Below are positions 23,901-34,783 of a stretch of DNA of 64,000 bases, one piece after another. Numbering within the stretch: position 1 is the first letter of the stretch; the number at the start of each line of letters is the position of its first letter. Under the pieces are notes generated by a model that was given only the letters and a program-made list of their open reading frames with translations, was not told the DNA's origin and searched no databases. This DNA is from Parastagonospora avenae f. sp. tritici 18332-5 (taxonomy: Eukaryota; Ascomycota; Dothideomycetes; Pleosporales; Phaeosphaeriaceae). Location: positions 62,001-126,000 of the forward strand of contig JAFJTR010000049.1 of the NCBI GenBank assembly GCA_022559985.1, given 5' to 3'. The translations under genes were made by a program, and so were the position numbers.

Positions 23901-24062
23901 GTAGACAACTATGCTTCCAGAAGCCTAATAGACGGAGGGATATCGCTGCTTCAACTTCCCTGAGTCGACGACAAGCGTTCCTAGAGACGCTCTTTGTTGG
24001 CTGGCGCACGTCATGGTGTCGCCAAGCTGAGGGTACTGTATGCAGACAGATGCGTTCAACGT
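20965..24062. other. 3.1-kb intergenic region, GC-rich in its first half
   Basis: The first 500 bases should be the promoter and leader of the homeodomain gene and are purine-rich on the plus strand. The stretch 21600-22500 is GC-rich. Open frames on both strands have no recognisable domain and mostly look like out-of-frame GC-rich sequence. No gene is called. Confidence 0.4.
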
Positions 24063-25343
24063 TCAGGAGGAGTACTGCAGCTCGATACCGACAGACCGGA
24101 AGATTTGCTCTCTCTTCTTGAGGTCTAGACTCGCCCCCAAGGTAAACAGCAGTTCCTTGATCCTGCCCTCCCACAGCAGTCCGACGCGCCCATCCTGGTC
24201 AACCTTTGCTTTAAGCACACCAGCGACGTCGTCATCGGGCGAGGCGGCGGGCCGTTTCCAGTCGGGGCGCAGCTTTTTGACAGCCCACTCAGTGTCGGTG
24301 TTGCCGCGGCGTCGCCATAACTCGCACCCGAGCTGCAGCTCGCTTTCATAAGAGTAGAAGTTGAAGTCGAAACGCGAGCACAGCGCCAGACTAGGGCCAG
24401 CCTTGACGGCATAAGTGGAAGAAAGATTGCCCATCAATGGGTTGAGCGTCAGTGTCATGGTATACGGAAAGCCCGGATGGTTGGGAAGGGTGGTGAACCG
24501 CAAGCCAGTGCTCATCCCTCCACTCTTGTTCAAGATGCCGTAGTACAATTCTGCACCCGCGCTGAAGCGACCATGCACGGGTTCCACCTGCTCTGGCCTT
24601 GTTGGTTCGGTGGGCGCAACTCTGGGATCCGGACCAAAATTGTAGAGCCCCCGCAAGCCCATCAGCGCCGAGTCTGTGCTGTACATGTACTCAGTGCTAT
24701 ATTTCCCGGAGTCGGTTTGCAGCAGAGTGAGGATAGTGCCGCCATTGTTGAGGTTCGAGTCACTGACGGCGGCGATTCTGAGCTGTCGTGTCGGGGCGAG
24801 ACGGCGCAGATACAGGGCTTCGAGCCTTGACTGAGGGAGGAAAATACGCCCATACAGTAGGGTGTCTGCTGTGTCTTAGCTGCGGTTCAGTAAGACAGTA
24901 ACAGCACCCTCACCTTTTCGGTCCACTCGCCTCCCAGCATGCCACTGCTCCCACGACCATTTCTCGTCTGGCTTCCGCAGCTCCTGGAGATGTTTGAATC
25001 CCCTAATCACATGATGTAGGTCTATCCTCGAGCTCTTGAAGTCTTTCCGCAACGGCAGCGACGAGTATAGGTACGACACTGAGCCATCGACGACACCGAC
25101 ACTACCAAGGGTGTACGAAGTTGCAAAGTTGGGCGCCGCGAGCGAAGAGATTTGCAGTCGCAGTCCGCGTGGGCTGTCAAAGTCCAGCAGGGCTATATGT
25201 AAGTAGTTAGCATCTCAATCTATGCAGAACGGAAAGTGAAATGTACCTCGCGCAGTCGCATTCAAGGCGCCATAGGAATTGTCGACGTTCCAATGCGATG
25301 CTTCGTAGAATGCATGCTGCACGTTGTCCATGAAATCCAACAT
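24063..25343 (-). CDS. MDM10: Mitochondrial outer-membrane beta-barrel protein Mdm10
   Basis: A beta-barrel of the mitochondrial outer membrane that is part of the ERMES ER-mitochondria tether and also assists the SAM complex in barrel assembly. Three exons (25247-25343, 24914-25192, 24063-24865; introns of 54 and 48 nt) join in frame to 392 aa. The start MLDFMDNVQHAFYEASHWN and the following NSYGALNATARALLDF match the family N-terminus. Later features are SYTLGSVGVVDGSVSYLYSS, KDTLLYGRIFLPQSRLEALYL across the second junction, and the terminal strand ending RSVGIELQYSS. The gene is divergent from MRT4, with 209 bp between start codons. Confidence 0.93.
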
Positions 25344-25552
25344 GTCTCTGTCATCGGCGCAGCATCATACTAAACTCTTTGTGGGATGGAGCGTGGGGAG
25401 AGTGAATGCGAACCTGCATAGCGGAGCTCGCGCCGCGGCTGCCAAGTGCAGTGTCGGTGGTTCGCCAAAAAATCCCCGCTGCTTTTCTGCGACCTCGAAC
25501 TTTTTTCTTGGGTGCTACAATCTACCACGATAACAACCGCAACACCGCCAAC
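25344..25552. promoter_or_regulatory. Bidirectional promoter of MDM10 and MRT4
   Basis: Only 209 bp separate the divergent start codons, so the two genes must share or overlap their promoters and 5' UTRs. No specific binding site is claimed. Confidence 0.6.
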
Positions 25553-26308
25553 ATGCCCAAATCAAAGCGCGCGAAGGTAGTGCACCTTACCAAGACCGAT
25601 AAGAAGGGCAAGGAATTGTCTCAGAAACTTTTCGCCAATGTCCAGGAAGCCGCGGACAACTTTGAGCACATTTTCGTCTTTGCCGTCGAGAATATGCGCA
25701 ATTCGTACCTGAAGGAAGTGCGCGCTGAGTTCTCTGACAGCCGGTATGTTTCCTCATGCGCGCTTGATCTGCTCGTCTAATTCTTGCGTAGTTTCTTCTT
25801 CGGCAAGACCAAGGTCATGGCAAAGGCGCTCGGCCAAACGCCTGCGGAGGAGCACCTCACCAACCTCTCTAAGCTCACCGCATACCTCGCCGGCAACGTC
25901 GGTCTCTTCTTCACGAACCGCGACCCGTCGGAGATCATCGAGTACTTTGGCGCATACTCACAGACCGACTTTGCGCGCGCTGGCGTCATTGCCAGCCAAA
26001 CCTTCACAATCCCGGCTGGTGTAGTACACTCAAGAGGTGGAGAAGTTGCAGAGGAGGAAGATGTAGCGCTACCGCACAGCGTCGAGACCACAATCAGGAA
26101 ATGGGGTATGCCAACGAGGCTCGACAAGGGAAAGATCATGCTCGACGCGCCCTACACAGTGTGCACCGAGGGCGAGACCATGAACAGCCACCAGACTGCG
26201 CTGCTGAAGATGTTTGGCGTGGCCATGGCAGAGTTCAAGATCGATCTCAAGGCGTACTACTCCACATCATCAGAGTCGGTCACCGAGATTGGAGCCATGG
26301 AGGAGTAG
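25553..26308 (+). CDS. MRT4: Ribosome assembly factor Mrt4 (P0-like)
   Basis: A nucleolar factor of the L10/P0 family that holds the place of the ribosomal stalk protein P0 on pre-60S particles and is later exchanged for it. Two exons (25553-25743 and 25792-26308; 48-nt intron GTATGT..TAG) join to 235 aa. The N-terminus MPKSKRAKVVHLTKTDKKG is typical. The P0-like core includes FFFGKTKVMAKALG just after the splice junction, NVGLFFTNRDP and FTIPAGVV, and a P0-specific acidic stalk tail is absent, which separates Mrt4 from P0. The length equals that of other Mrt4 proteins. Confidence 0.95.
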
Positions 26309-26678
26309 AGCGTGTGGATAAAAGTTGCAGAAATGAGCTGTATGCATCACGATGGCGTTTGGGCGGCGTTTAACTTGGCCAGGAAAAATTTATGGGCGCT
26401 TCAGACGTGTTTCTGAAGTGTGGGATGTTTTGACTAGCAGTCTATCTACAATATACCCGTTCTTCACGACCCTTGCGAGAAGTCTTGTCTGTTCGCTACT
26501 TTACTGCTACCATTCTTGACAGGTCCACCATTTCTTGTGGCCTCTAAGGCTATTGTTTCTTTTTCCAACACGACCTTTTCCGGCGTGTTTTCAATTTCCT
26601 AATTTCCTGCACACACAGCACTTTGACTGTAGAACTCATGCTACGAGTTCATCCTCACACACTTTGCCCATACATCGT
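26309..26678. other. Convergent 3' intergenic region
   Basis: It should hold the 3' ends of MRT4 (plus) and the Ser-rich protein gene (minus). The later part is pyrimidine-rich. No other feature was seen. Confidence 0.45.
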
Positions 26679-27216
26679 CTACAACATTGCCAAACCAGCC
26701 AACACTCCTCCCGCAATCGCGCCAACAATACCAGGAACGTTCTCAACAGCAGCGCCGGTGCTCTGTGCGGGTGCCGATGCCGACGCCGACGCCGATGATG
26801 AAGCCGACGAGGTGCGGGAAGCTGAGGTCGAGCTCGAGGTCGAGGATGAGGATGAGTGGGAGGTGCTCGATGACAGCCTTGTCGAAGACATGGTTGCGTT
26901 TCTGGACGCAGTACCGGAGAGAGTAGGGACTATTGATCCAGAGGATGCACCAGACGTAACGAGCGAGCCAGAGGCAAACGAAATGCGCGATGTAGACGTT
27001 ACGACCGAAATAGGTGCGGCGGTACTGAGCGTTGGATCGACGAGGCCGCTCGGACCGAAGAAAGGTGCATTGCTTGGGTCGAACGCAGGTCCAGTATCTA
27101 CAGCATATCTATCAGCATTCCAGTCATCACGAGATGAATGAGAGTAAAGGTAAAAACTTACACTGCGCAACAGCAGCACCCAGCATCCCAAGCACAACAA
27201 ACACCGCGCGAACCAT
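26679..27216 (-). CDS. Small secreted Ser/Ala-rich protein, probably GPI-anchored
   Basis: Two exons (27162-27216 and 26679-27097; 64-nt intron) encode 157 aa. The first exon is almost exactly a signal peptide, MVRAVFVVLGMLGAAVAQ. The mature part starts YTGPAFDPSNAPFFGPSG and has Ser/Thr-rich stretches, then an almost pure Ser/Ala/Thr tract likely to be O-mannosylated. It ends with a hydrophobic tail (IVGAIAGGVLAGLAML) preceded by small residues, the pattern of a GPI-attachment signal. There are no cysteines in the mature part, so it is not a CFEM or hydrophobin protein. A cell-wall or surface role is inferred; no function is known. Confidence 0.7.
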
Positions 27217-29116
27217 ATCCGCTCTAACCGTCGATTTCAAAGTAAACGCAGTATCGAATTGGTAGTTGTAGACGTCAAAGATAGACTAACAACTGAACCA
27301 ACACAAAAAAACCACAAGTTAAAGAGCGACAGAAACTTCAAGTAAAGATCGACTGCAGTAGGGTATCACAAAAGCCAACGCAAATCCCCCAACAAAGGGA
27401 CGCGAACATGTTTAAACACGGCTGTCAAACGCCAAAAACTCCCGGGCCCCTAACTACGACAGGCATTACTAGAACAAGCATTTCGATAGCGCCTTCGTCA
27501 CGGACGCACTGACAGCCACACGAGGCCTTGTTAACTTATTTTGGCAACGTGGTCTCGTGTCTGGTGGCGCTTAGCGATGGGTGAGCTCGTGTTGAAGAAT
27601 GTATGCGAGGGAGGCTGCCGGAGGGCTGGCACTGGTGTGTTGGGCGACGTGTGGTGAGCGCTAGGTTGTGGTTTTGGGGGTGGGTGGGGTTTGATTGGGT
27701 GGCCCCTGAAGCGCGGTGGAACTTGGCAGGTACGGGTGGATGTGGGCGGGTGTTAACGTTATGCGAGTGTGTAGCGCCACACGTCTGCCATCTTCTGGGG
27801 TCACATGTCTGCTGTTTGCGATAGATTGTTATGCGACCTCCCACTATTACACGTGCGCTATCTATGATGGGTTGTCTCCATTTCTACAAGTGACTATATT
27901 CGCTTCGACACCTGAAATAAATATCGTTGTCTTTTGACTGAGCTGTCAAGCACTTCTTATTTAGTTCGTAAGCTATCTCATCCCATCGCATGGCACGAAC
28001 TTTTTCTTACCTGGCCTTTGAATCTATAGCTACCAGTGCAAGGTGCCGAATATTTTGCAATCTACACAGGACTCTGGCTCAAAATTCGTGCTCACTAGCA
28101 AGACTTCCCATCACCAAACATGAGCGATAGCCATCCGGACAGGACCAGTCCGCGATCGCCATCAGCAGTCAATTGGACTTTGCATCTTATCCGTCGCGGA
28201 ATTGTCGTCGATAATCTTACAGATTTACATCCTCTTTCATCCCGGAAGTGCCGAGCAACCAGAAAGCCAAGAGGGAGCAGCCCTCCAAGGAACAGCACCC
28301 CATACCTGCTATAGCTACATCACGTCCTCCATGCTCACCAGATGTGGCGCAAGCAAATTATTACAACGACTTGGTACCAGAAATTGCTTCGACAGTGCAT
28401 TTTGTGACCGAGACTCGTGCTCTATCAAGTTGACCGCAAATTGCGCGAAAGACCGATGGTAACCATATTGTATTACTACTGTCGAATTCAACGCCGGGAA
28501 AAGACGTGTAGAAAGAGTGGTCCCAAACAGCGCTGCTTTGTGTTTCCAACGTCTTCGTTTGACTTCCAGCCCAGAGAACGAGATGGAGCAAACACCCCTT
28601 TGCCACTCATGTGCGTATGTAACAATTCATCTCGCCATGCGTCGGCAGTCTCCGGCCCTTGCGGCGTCCTCACCTCCACCGACCTCGATACGAGATCGTT
28701 CGTAATGTGGTAGTGATGGAGTTTTCCACTATCTGTGGTATACAGCGTAAGCCATAGCCCAATGCTGACGCAGGAGCGAGCGAAAGTATACCTCGTAGCC
28801 TGTCATGGCAAGTAAAAGCACCCCGACGTTCCCTCCAGTACGCCGGAACGAGAGACCATATCCTCGAATGATACAAAAGAACCAAAGGCACCGTTTTTTC
28901 TTCCCAGAGAGGTGGCTCCCTTCGTAATTCGCCGAAACTACGCGACCACTGAACACTAGTAATGACGGTTCGGGTATGACTTTCGCGAGCTAGACTGGTC
29001 TTTAGAATTGAAGTCTAAGAACAATCTACAACATGACATCGAAACAAATACAGTCCTCCACACATATTCCTACAACACTCATTCACACTAGATATCCCTC
29101 ATTCGCTCTCGCACGC
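27217..29116. other. 1.9-kb intergenic region
   Basis: The left part should carry the promoter of the Ser-rich protein gene. The plus-strand stretch 27600-27760 is G-rich and its short frames read as low-complexity sequence. No gene, RNA or repeat was recognised. Confidence 0.4.
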
Positions 29117-30173
29117 TTAAGAGAGCGTGACTGTGCCACTGGCGCTGCACTCAACAAAGATACCGCCATACACAATACCCTCCAAAATACCGGCCTCCTG
29201 GATACCCGACCTCAGGGAGTCGGCACCGGGGTTGATCGGGTTCTTGTTAACACCAAGGTGGAATGCGCCGTTGCCACTGAGGTCGTTGGCAAGGGGTTCA
29301 GTCTTCTGTGTCAACGCCTCGTTTCCGGTGGATGAGAAGACCTGGACAGTGCTATTCTATGGTTAGCAACGTCGCCCAAAAGATAGCCCTAGAGAGGGGA
29401 TGGAACGCACTTCTTGTCAAAGTCCATCTTCAGCGCAAAGTTGGTGAAGTCCGTTCCTCTCGGTGTGGAGAAGAGCGTCTTGCTACCATTCTTGCTGTTG
29501 CCCAAAAGCACAAAGTCGTCCTTGGTCGCGCCGTCGCTGCCAATCAGCGTGCCGGTCTTCAGGCTGATTTGGTTGCCGTCAAAGTCTGCGCGCTCAAGGA
29601 ACGTGAGCAGGTACTCGTGGGTGGTGTTGAGGGGGCGCTCGGCGCTCTCCTTGAGGGAGAAGTGCAGGGTCTTCACGCCGGTGGTGGTGATGTTGTCGCC
29701 AGACTTGGCGGTGTTGAAGAGCAGTTCTGCGCGGCGGACGGCGGTCTGGGGGTTGGAGCCGCCGGGAGCGAAGATAGAGTCGTCGCTTTGAGTGGGTTAG
29801 GATTCGCTGAGATATACGAGATGCAGGAGAAAGTACTTTACTGTTACTTCGACGGTCTGCGCCTTGACTTTGGTGTCGAACTGGGATTGTTAGTCGTGAG
29901 TGTTGAAGAGGATGCATGCGCCATACCAGAGATGCTTCGCCAGAGAGGCGCACCAAGCTGCTGAACGTCACGTCTATCTGATGTCAGAACAAGAAGTCAT
30001 ACACGCAAATTTAAAAACCGACTTTGGCCCTTGACATTCTCCGGGTCGAAGATGCTGGTCGCCTTATCGAAGTCCGCCGCCGTAGCGTTAGCCGGAACAC
30101 GACCATCAAACACAATGGTTTGACATTGCGCTAGCGCAATGCCAGAAAGAAGGTAAAAAGAACGAGCCAGCAT
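29117..30173 (-). CDS. Secreted glycoside hydrolase family 131 enzyme
   Basis: A secreted beta-glucan-acting enzyme of the GH131 type (members show endo/exo beta-1,3/1,6 and beta-1,4 glucanase activity), expected to act on plant or fungal cell walls. Five exons (30023-30173, 29927-29973, 29837-29880, 29411-29785, 29117-29351; introns of 46-59 nt) join in frame to 283 aa. A signal peptide (MLARSFYLLSGIALAQC) is followed by TIVFDGRVPANATAADFD, KGQNVTFSSLVRLSG across intron 1, VEVTVNDDSIFAPGG across intron 3 and PQTAVRRAELL, a run typical of GH131. There is no cellulose-binding module. An upstream in-frame ATG at 30239 is possible but would bury the signal peptide. Confidence 0.85.
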
Positions 30174-30268
30174 GTTGGACGAAGTGAATGACTGAAAAAG
30201 CGAGTGAAGGAATGTGAAAAGATTTGTGGAGCTGAACAATGCGAAAGAACAACTGAAGTGTCTTGATA

Positions 30269-30275
30269 TTATATA
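30269..30275 (-). promoter_or_regulatory. TATA-like element of the GH131 gene
   Basis: On the minus strand TATATAA lies 96 bases before the chosen start codon, a usual distance for a fungal core promoter. This supports the start at 30173 rather than 30239. Confidence 0.45.
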
Positions 30276-31709
30276 GCTGGTGCGAACGGTCCGTCTGTGG
30301 TTTCAGTAGCAGCCCTGCATTGTCGAATATTACCGAGTCACGCCGCTCCCCAGTTTGAAGATGTGTTGGAGTTGCGCAAAGACAAAATCAAGCAGGAATG
30401 ACAAGGCCGTTTGAAATAAAATAAATTGTCGTCTCCACAAGCCATTGCGACATCTTTGCGCTTTTGCAATATGACCGACCTGATATCATGCTGGATTTAG
30501 TGACGTGACGTGGTGTGGCCGTGGTTGACGTTGAAAGAACCTAGATTTCCGCCTAACCTCTTTGAGCATTCCAAGACGAATTACGAAACATACACATGAA
30601 GAACGTCACAGATGCAAGCACAGGGCTCCGCAAAGGACCGCGTACCGAAGGCTTCTGAGTGGTCCACAATAGATCTTGGCTTCAAATAAGGCTGAGCACG
30701 TTCATTAATCTGACAGTGTGTCGCTCCGATTATGTATCGGATTTACCGCACGAACTGCTCTAGCGTCGCCGACCTTTTTTTGACCCTAAGATGTGTAGAT
30801 GTGTGTGGTCTGATGGCGTCATGACCAAAGAAGCATCGTGCACACGTGTACAGACTAGGTAGAAGGTCATAGAGGGATGAGAGTGAAAGAAACTGCCGAA
30901 ATTGAAGAGGGGCGTTAACATTCCTTATATGTTTGGAGATAAGTATGTCCAAGAATTTGTCCAAGAATGCGTCCAAGAATGCGTCCAAGGATTCGGTCAA
31001 GGACGAGATTGGTTAAAATGCCCAAAACGCTGTACAGCAACTCTTAAAGTATTGTTCGTTTGCACATCATTTATGCATGTGCCTAAGTTTTGTTCAGACT
31101 GCGAGTCTTTGTGGCAGTGCAGCTACATGGTGGCATGATCACCAGCGCGTATAGACTGCACTCGTGCGTAAGGTCTCGGTAGGTCGAAAGCACAAGCTTA
31201 TGAGGCAATTAGTTCGATTGGGGCTATGGAAGACTGGTTGCGCCCCTGCAGGTTCTCTACCGTATTGATTCCCGAACCCCGAGGTTGAGATGAAGAGCCG
31301 AGCTAACATCTTGGCCCCGAGCCAGCAGCCAATGAGAGACGACTGTAGCTATGCAGGCAAAGTGGCTCAGACTTCGTGGCTAGAGCGAGAACATACGATT
31401 TCCTCGTGGCCTTGGTCGGGGAATACATACGGTAGGTGCAAGCGGAGGCGGGACATGAGGAAGGCACCAATGATGCGCGCGGTTTCACCAAGTCCAGGTA
31501 GACTTGTGTTTATAATGGCTACCAGGGATCATCGGTACAATACTTGGCAATGGAAAGCGTTGCCCCGCGGCTGGATTAGCCCGAACTAATATATCCTGCG
31601 ACCACGGAGATTAGCGTCTGTGCGTCATTCAAGGTTAAGAAAAGGTACATATGTAAATAGGTGCTGCGGCTTCCCATTGACGGGTTACAATCGTCGCAAG
31701 ATAGTCGCA
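30276..31709. other. Divergent intergenic region, GH131 to GMC oxidoreductase
   Basis: It separates two divergent genes for secreted enzymes. It contains a short tandem repeat near 30945-31000 and otherwise only short open frames without domain features. Confidence 0.45.
30945..31000. repeat. 12-nt tandem repeat
   Basis: About four and a half copies of a unit close to GTCCAAGAATGC follow one another, with the last copies drifting (GTCCAAGGATTC, GGTCAAGG). It is a minisatellite-like tract in non-coding sequence. Confidence 0.7.
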
Positions 31710-33842
31710 ATGCCTTCAATGTTCGGTCTCGAAGTGGTCTCTCTTACTCTTGCCTTGGCGACAACCGGGGTTCTGTCTCACCCTCTCTTCAATGGTCAGC
31801 TTATTGAAAGAGCCGAAGATCTCCTGCCTGAGTATGATTACGTCGTTGTTGGAGGTGGGGCTTCGGGTCTTACCGTAGCCAATCGTCTCTCTGAGCAGTC
31901 AAGTATGCTTGCTGGTAGCCGATCGTCCTTCCAATAGCTAATGTGTACGCCAGATGTGAACGTCCTTGTAATCGAGGCCGGTAGCTTGTAAGTCCCTAGT
32001 GGGTGACCACGTCTACACGCAAAGACTGATTTTTCTTCTAGCGACAACAAGGAAGACTTTGTTACTATCCCAGGCCTTGCTGGTGGTGCGGTTGGAACAA
32101 AGTATGATTGGAACACCTCGTACGCCGCCGGTGCCAGCATAGGAGGTCGCGTGGTCCCGATTCCCCAAGGAAAAATCGTCGGTGGATCGACAAAACTCAA
32201 CCGCATGGTCTTCGACCGTGGCTCCAAGTCTGATTACGATGGCTGGGAAACTCTGGGAAACAAAGGTTGGAACTTTGCTGGCCTTTTGCCGTACATCAAG
32301 AAGGTGTGTTTAGTCTTCATATCACGAGCCATGGCTGACAGATGTGCAGAACGAGAAACACACTCTGCCTACGCCAGAAATCGCGGCAGAGTATGACATC
32401 AAGTACGACGCGAGCAACTATGGCACTACGGGATACATGCAGACCACGTTTTCTCCTTTCTTCTGGCCATTGACAAGTAAGTTGGTTAACTTTGAGCGAA
32501 TCCAGCTGGGCGGGAATTGACTTTATTGCAGAGAATCTGATCAAGGCTACGAAAGCGCTGGGCATACCCATCAACGACCAGGGAACCGGCCAGGCTATTG
32601 GCGGCTACTTTTGCCCAAAGAACATGGATCCCAAAGAACTCGTGCGCTCTTCTGCAAAGGAAGCGTACTACGACTCTGCTGTGCAACGACCAAACTTCCA
32701 CCTCCTCGCGAACAACCAGGTCTCGCGAATTGTTACGTCAAAGGTCAACGGTGCCGCGAAGGTCACCAGCATTGAATATGCCAGCTCTGCAAGCGCTGAA
32801 CGAAAGACCGTCAAGGTCAAGAGAGAAGCGGTCCTTGCTGCCGGAGCTCTGCACTCGCCTCAACTGCTACAAGTGTCTGGTATCGGCGATGTCAAACTCC
32901 ACAAGACCATCAACGTGACCACCGTAGTCGATCTTCCAGGCGTTGGACACAACCTGCACGATCATCTTTCTGTCGCAGTTGTCAATCTCGGTAAGAAGTC
33001 GTCTAATTAATCATATATCGAAACAATGCTAACTGATTTCAGTCACCACCACCGAGCTCACAAGCAGCCTGATAACCTCAAACGCCACCTTCGCAGCCGA
33101 AGCCAGGCGCCAATACGATACCGAGAAGAAGGGTCCTCTGACCTCTCCAACAGCCGATTTCCTCCTCTTCCTACCCCTATCAACCTACTCCAACTCCTCC
33201 AGCGCCGTCGCAGCCCAAGCCGCCGCCGGCTCCGCCTCCCTCTCCCTCCCCTCCGACGTGCCCGCCTGCGTCGCCAAGGGCTACGCAAAGCAATACGCCT
33301 CGCTGAACCAGAAGCTTACTTCCAAAGATGCCGCCTTCCTCGAAATCATCTGGGCCGACGGCGTCGTCGTGCTCGGCCTCCAACACCCGTACTCCCGCGG
33401 TAGCGTCAAAGCCTCGTCGTCCAACATCTTTGACGCACCCGTTGCCGATGCCGGCTTCCTGCGCAACCCGCTCGACGTCACGCTGCTGCGCGAAGGCGTG
33501 CATTTCGCCAGAAAACTCGTTCAAGCGCCCGGAATCGCGGAGTTGGCGCCTGTCGAGGTGGCTCCCGGCACGAACGTGACGAGCAGCGCGGATATCGATG
33601 CGTTTATCAAGGGCAGCGCGTCGACGTTGTATCATCCGGCGGGCAGCTGTAAGATGGGGCCGAGGGAGGAAGGCGGTGTTGTGGATGGTGAGTTGAAAGT
33701 GTATGGGGTGCAGGGGCTGAGGGTTGTGGATGCGAGTGTTATGCCGATTTTGCCGGCGTCGCATACGATGACGACTGTTTATGCGGTTGCGGAGAAGGCG
33801 GCGGATATTATCCGTGGGGCGGGGAAATCTGGGAGGTACTGA
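31710..33842 (+). CDS. Secreted GMC-family FAD oxidoreductase
   Basis: An FAD-dependent glucose-methanol-choline oxidoreductase, probably secreted and acting on an alcohol or sugar with H2O2 release (aryl-alcohol oxidase or glucose oxidase-like; substrate unknown). Six exons (31710-31902, 31954-31987, 32042-32303, 32350-32476, 32532-32990, 33043-33842; introns of 46-55 nt) join in frame to 624 aa. The N-terminus is a signal peptide (SLTLALATTGVLSHP). The ADP-binding motif DYVVVGGGASGLTVANRL comes next, then GGSTKLNRMVFDRGS (GMC signature 1 region), AGALHSPQLLQVSGIG (signature 2) and the C-terminal catalytic segment with YHPAGSCKMGP and MPILPASHTMTTVYAVAEK. All three junctions that interrupt codons restore conserved residues. 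It sits outside the polyketide cluster. Confidence 0.9.
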
Positions 33843-34783
33843 GAGCAGGGTGTAGTGTACTGTTTTGGTAGCTCCATTTCAGTTAAGAATTATGAGACGA
33901 CAACGTGTATGAAATGAGCCACTGCTCCAGTTTCATGAGCTGTTGCGCATTCGATCAAAGATGACTAGGAGGATACTGTATTCTCAAGTTCGTGGATAAG
34001 TAAGTGTACAGCGGCAACATCAGTAGCACGCGCTGTGTCTTTCACTTCGATAAGTGCAAAAAGAACACCTAAAAACAAACAAACACCAAAATGCAAAAAG
34101 CACGCCCCCGCCCCCCATTTCTGGGAGACAGTTGCGCGACGTAACCAAGTCTGCACAAGTGTATTGATCTTTTCAATGAACTCGGGAAGTAAGATCTTTG
34201 TTTTACCGTTTGTGACTCCAGGGTTTCTGATACTAGTTTGACCTTTCTAGTGGCGGTGCTCGAACCAACGAACTCATAGGTCACATGGCTATTTGAGCGT
34301 ATCGGAGATGTTGGACCTGGAATATAGCGTGACTCGTGGTTGATGGGATAATGGGGATTTGGATGGGTTATATTGGTAGATAATGGAGGGCGTGGAGGTT
34401 TTTGAAGGTATTAAATGGTGTGTGCTGCTGGGGTAACGTGGCGGAGGTGACTGGGTGCGGGAGGGTCTTTTTGGTAAGCGAGGTTTTGGTGTGGGAAGAG
34501 TGGTGGTCGGGAGAGAGATGGTGGTGTTGAGGTCGGGGGTTGGGGGAAAGGTGAATAGGAGACAAGATTAATGGCAGGACGATGCGACACGGGAGATGTA
34601 TTGAAGTGGTTTAAGAATATAGGCTTGTAGTAATGTGTATTTGAAGACGAGAAGGAAGCTCTGAGGCTGGGAAGTATAGATGACGAAGTCATGGTGTGTA
34701 TTGATCATCGCAAGGTGAGAGGCAATGAGGTAAGAGAGTGAGCTATGAACGTCTGCAGTATGCCATCTAAAACACCATACTGC
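33843..34783. other. Convergent 3' intergenic region
   Basis: It lies between the ends of the GMC gene (plus) and the CofD-like gene (minus). The plus strand is G/T-rich from 34320 to 34560. No gene was recognised. Confidence 0.45.

Noticed and set aside
23616..24174. Open frames on both strands left of MDM10
   Set aside because: They have no recognisable features, and those reaching past 24063 overlap the end of the MDM10 coding sequence.
29308..29964. 218-aa plus-strand open frame opposite the GH131 gene
   Set aside because: It is antisense to spliced GH131 exons with signal peptide and family motifs.
34190..34290. A tRNA-like GGTTCGAGCA sequence on the minus strand
   Set aside because: The expected T-stem pairing and an acceptor stem could not be formed around it.
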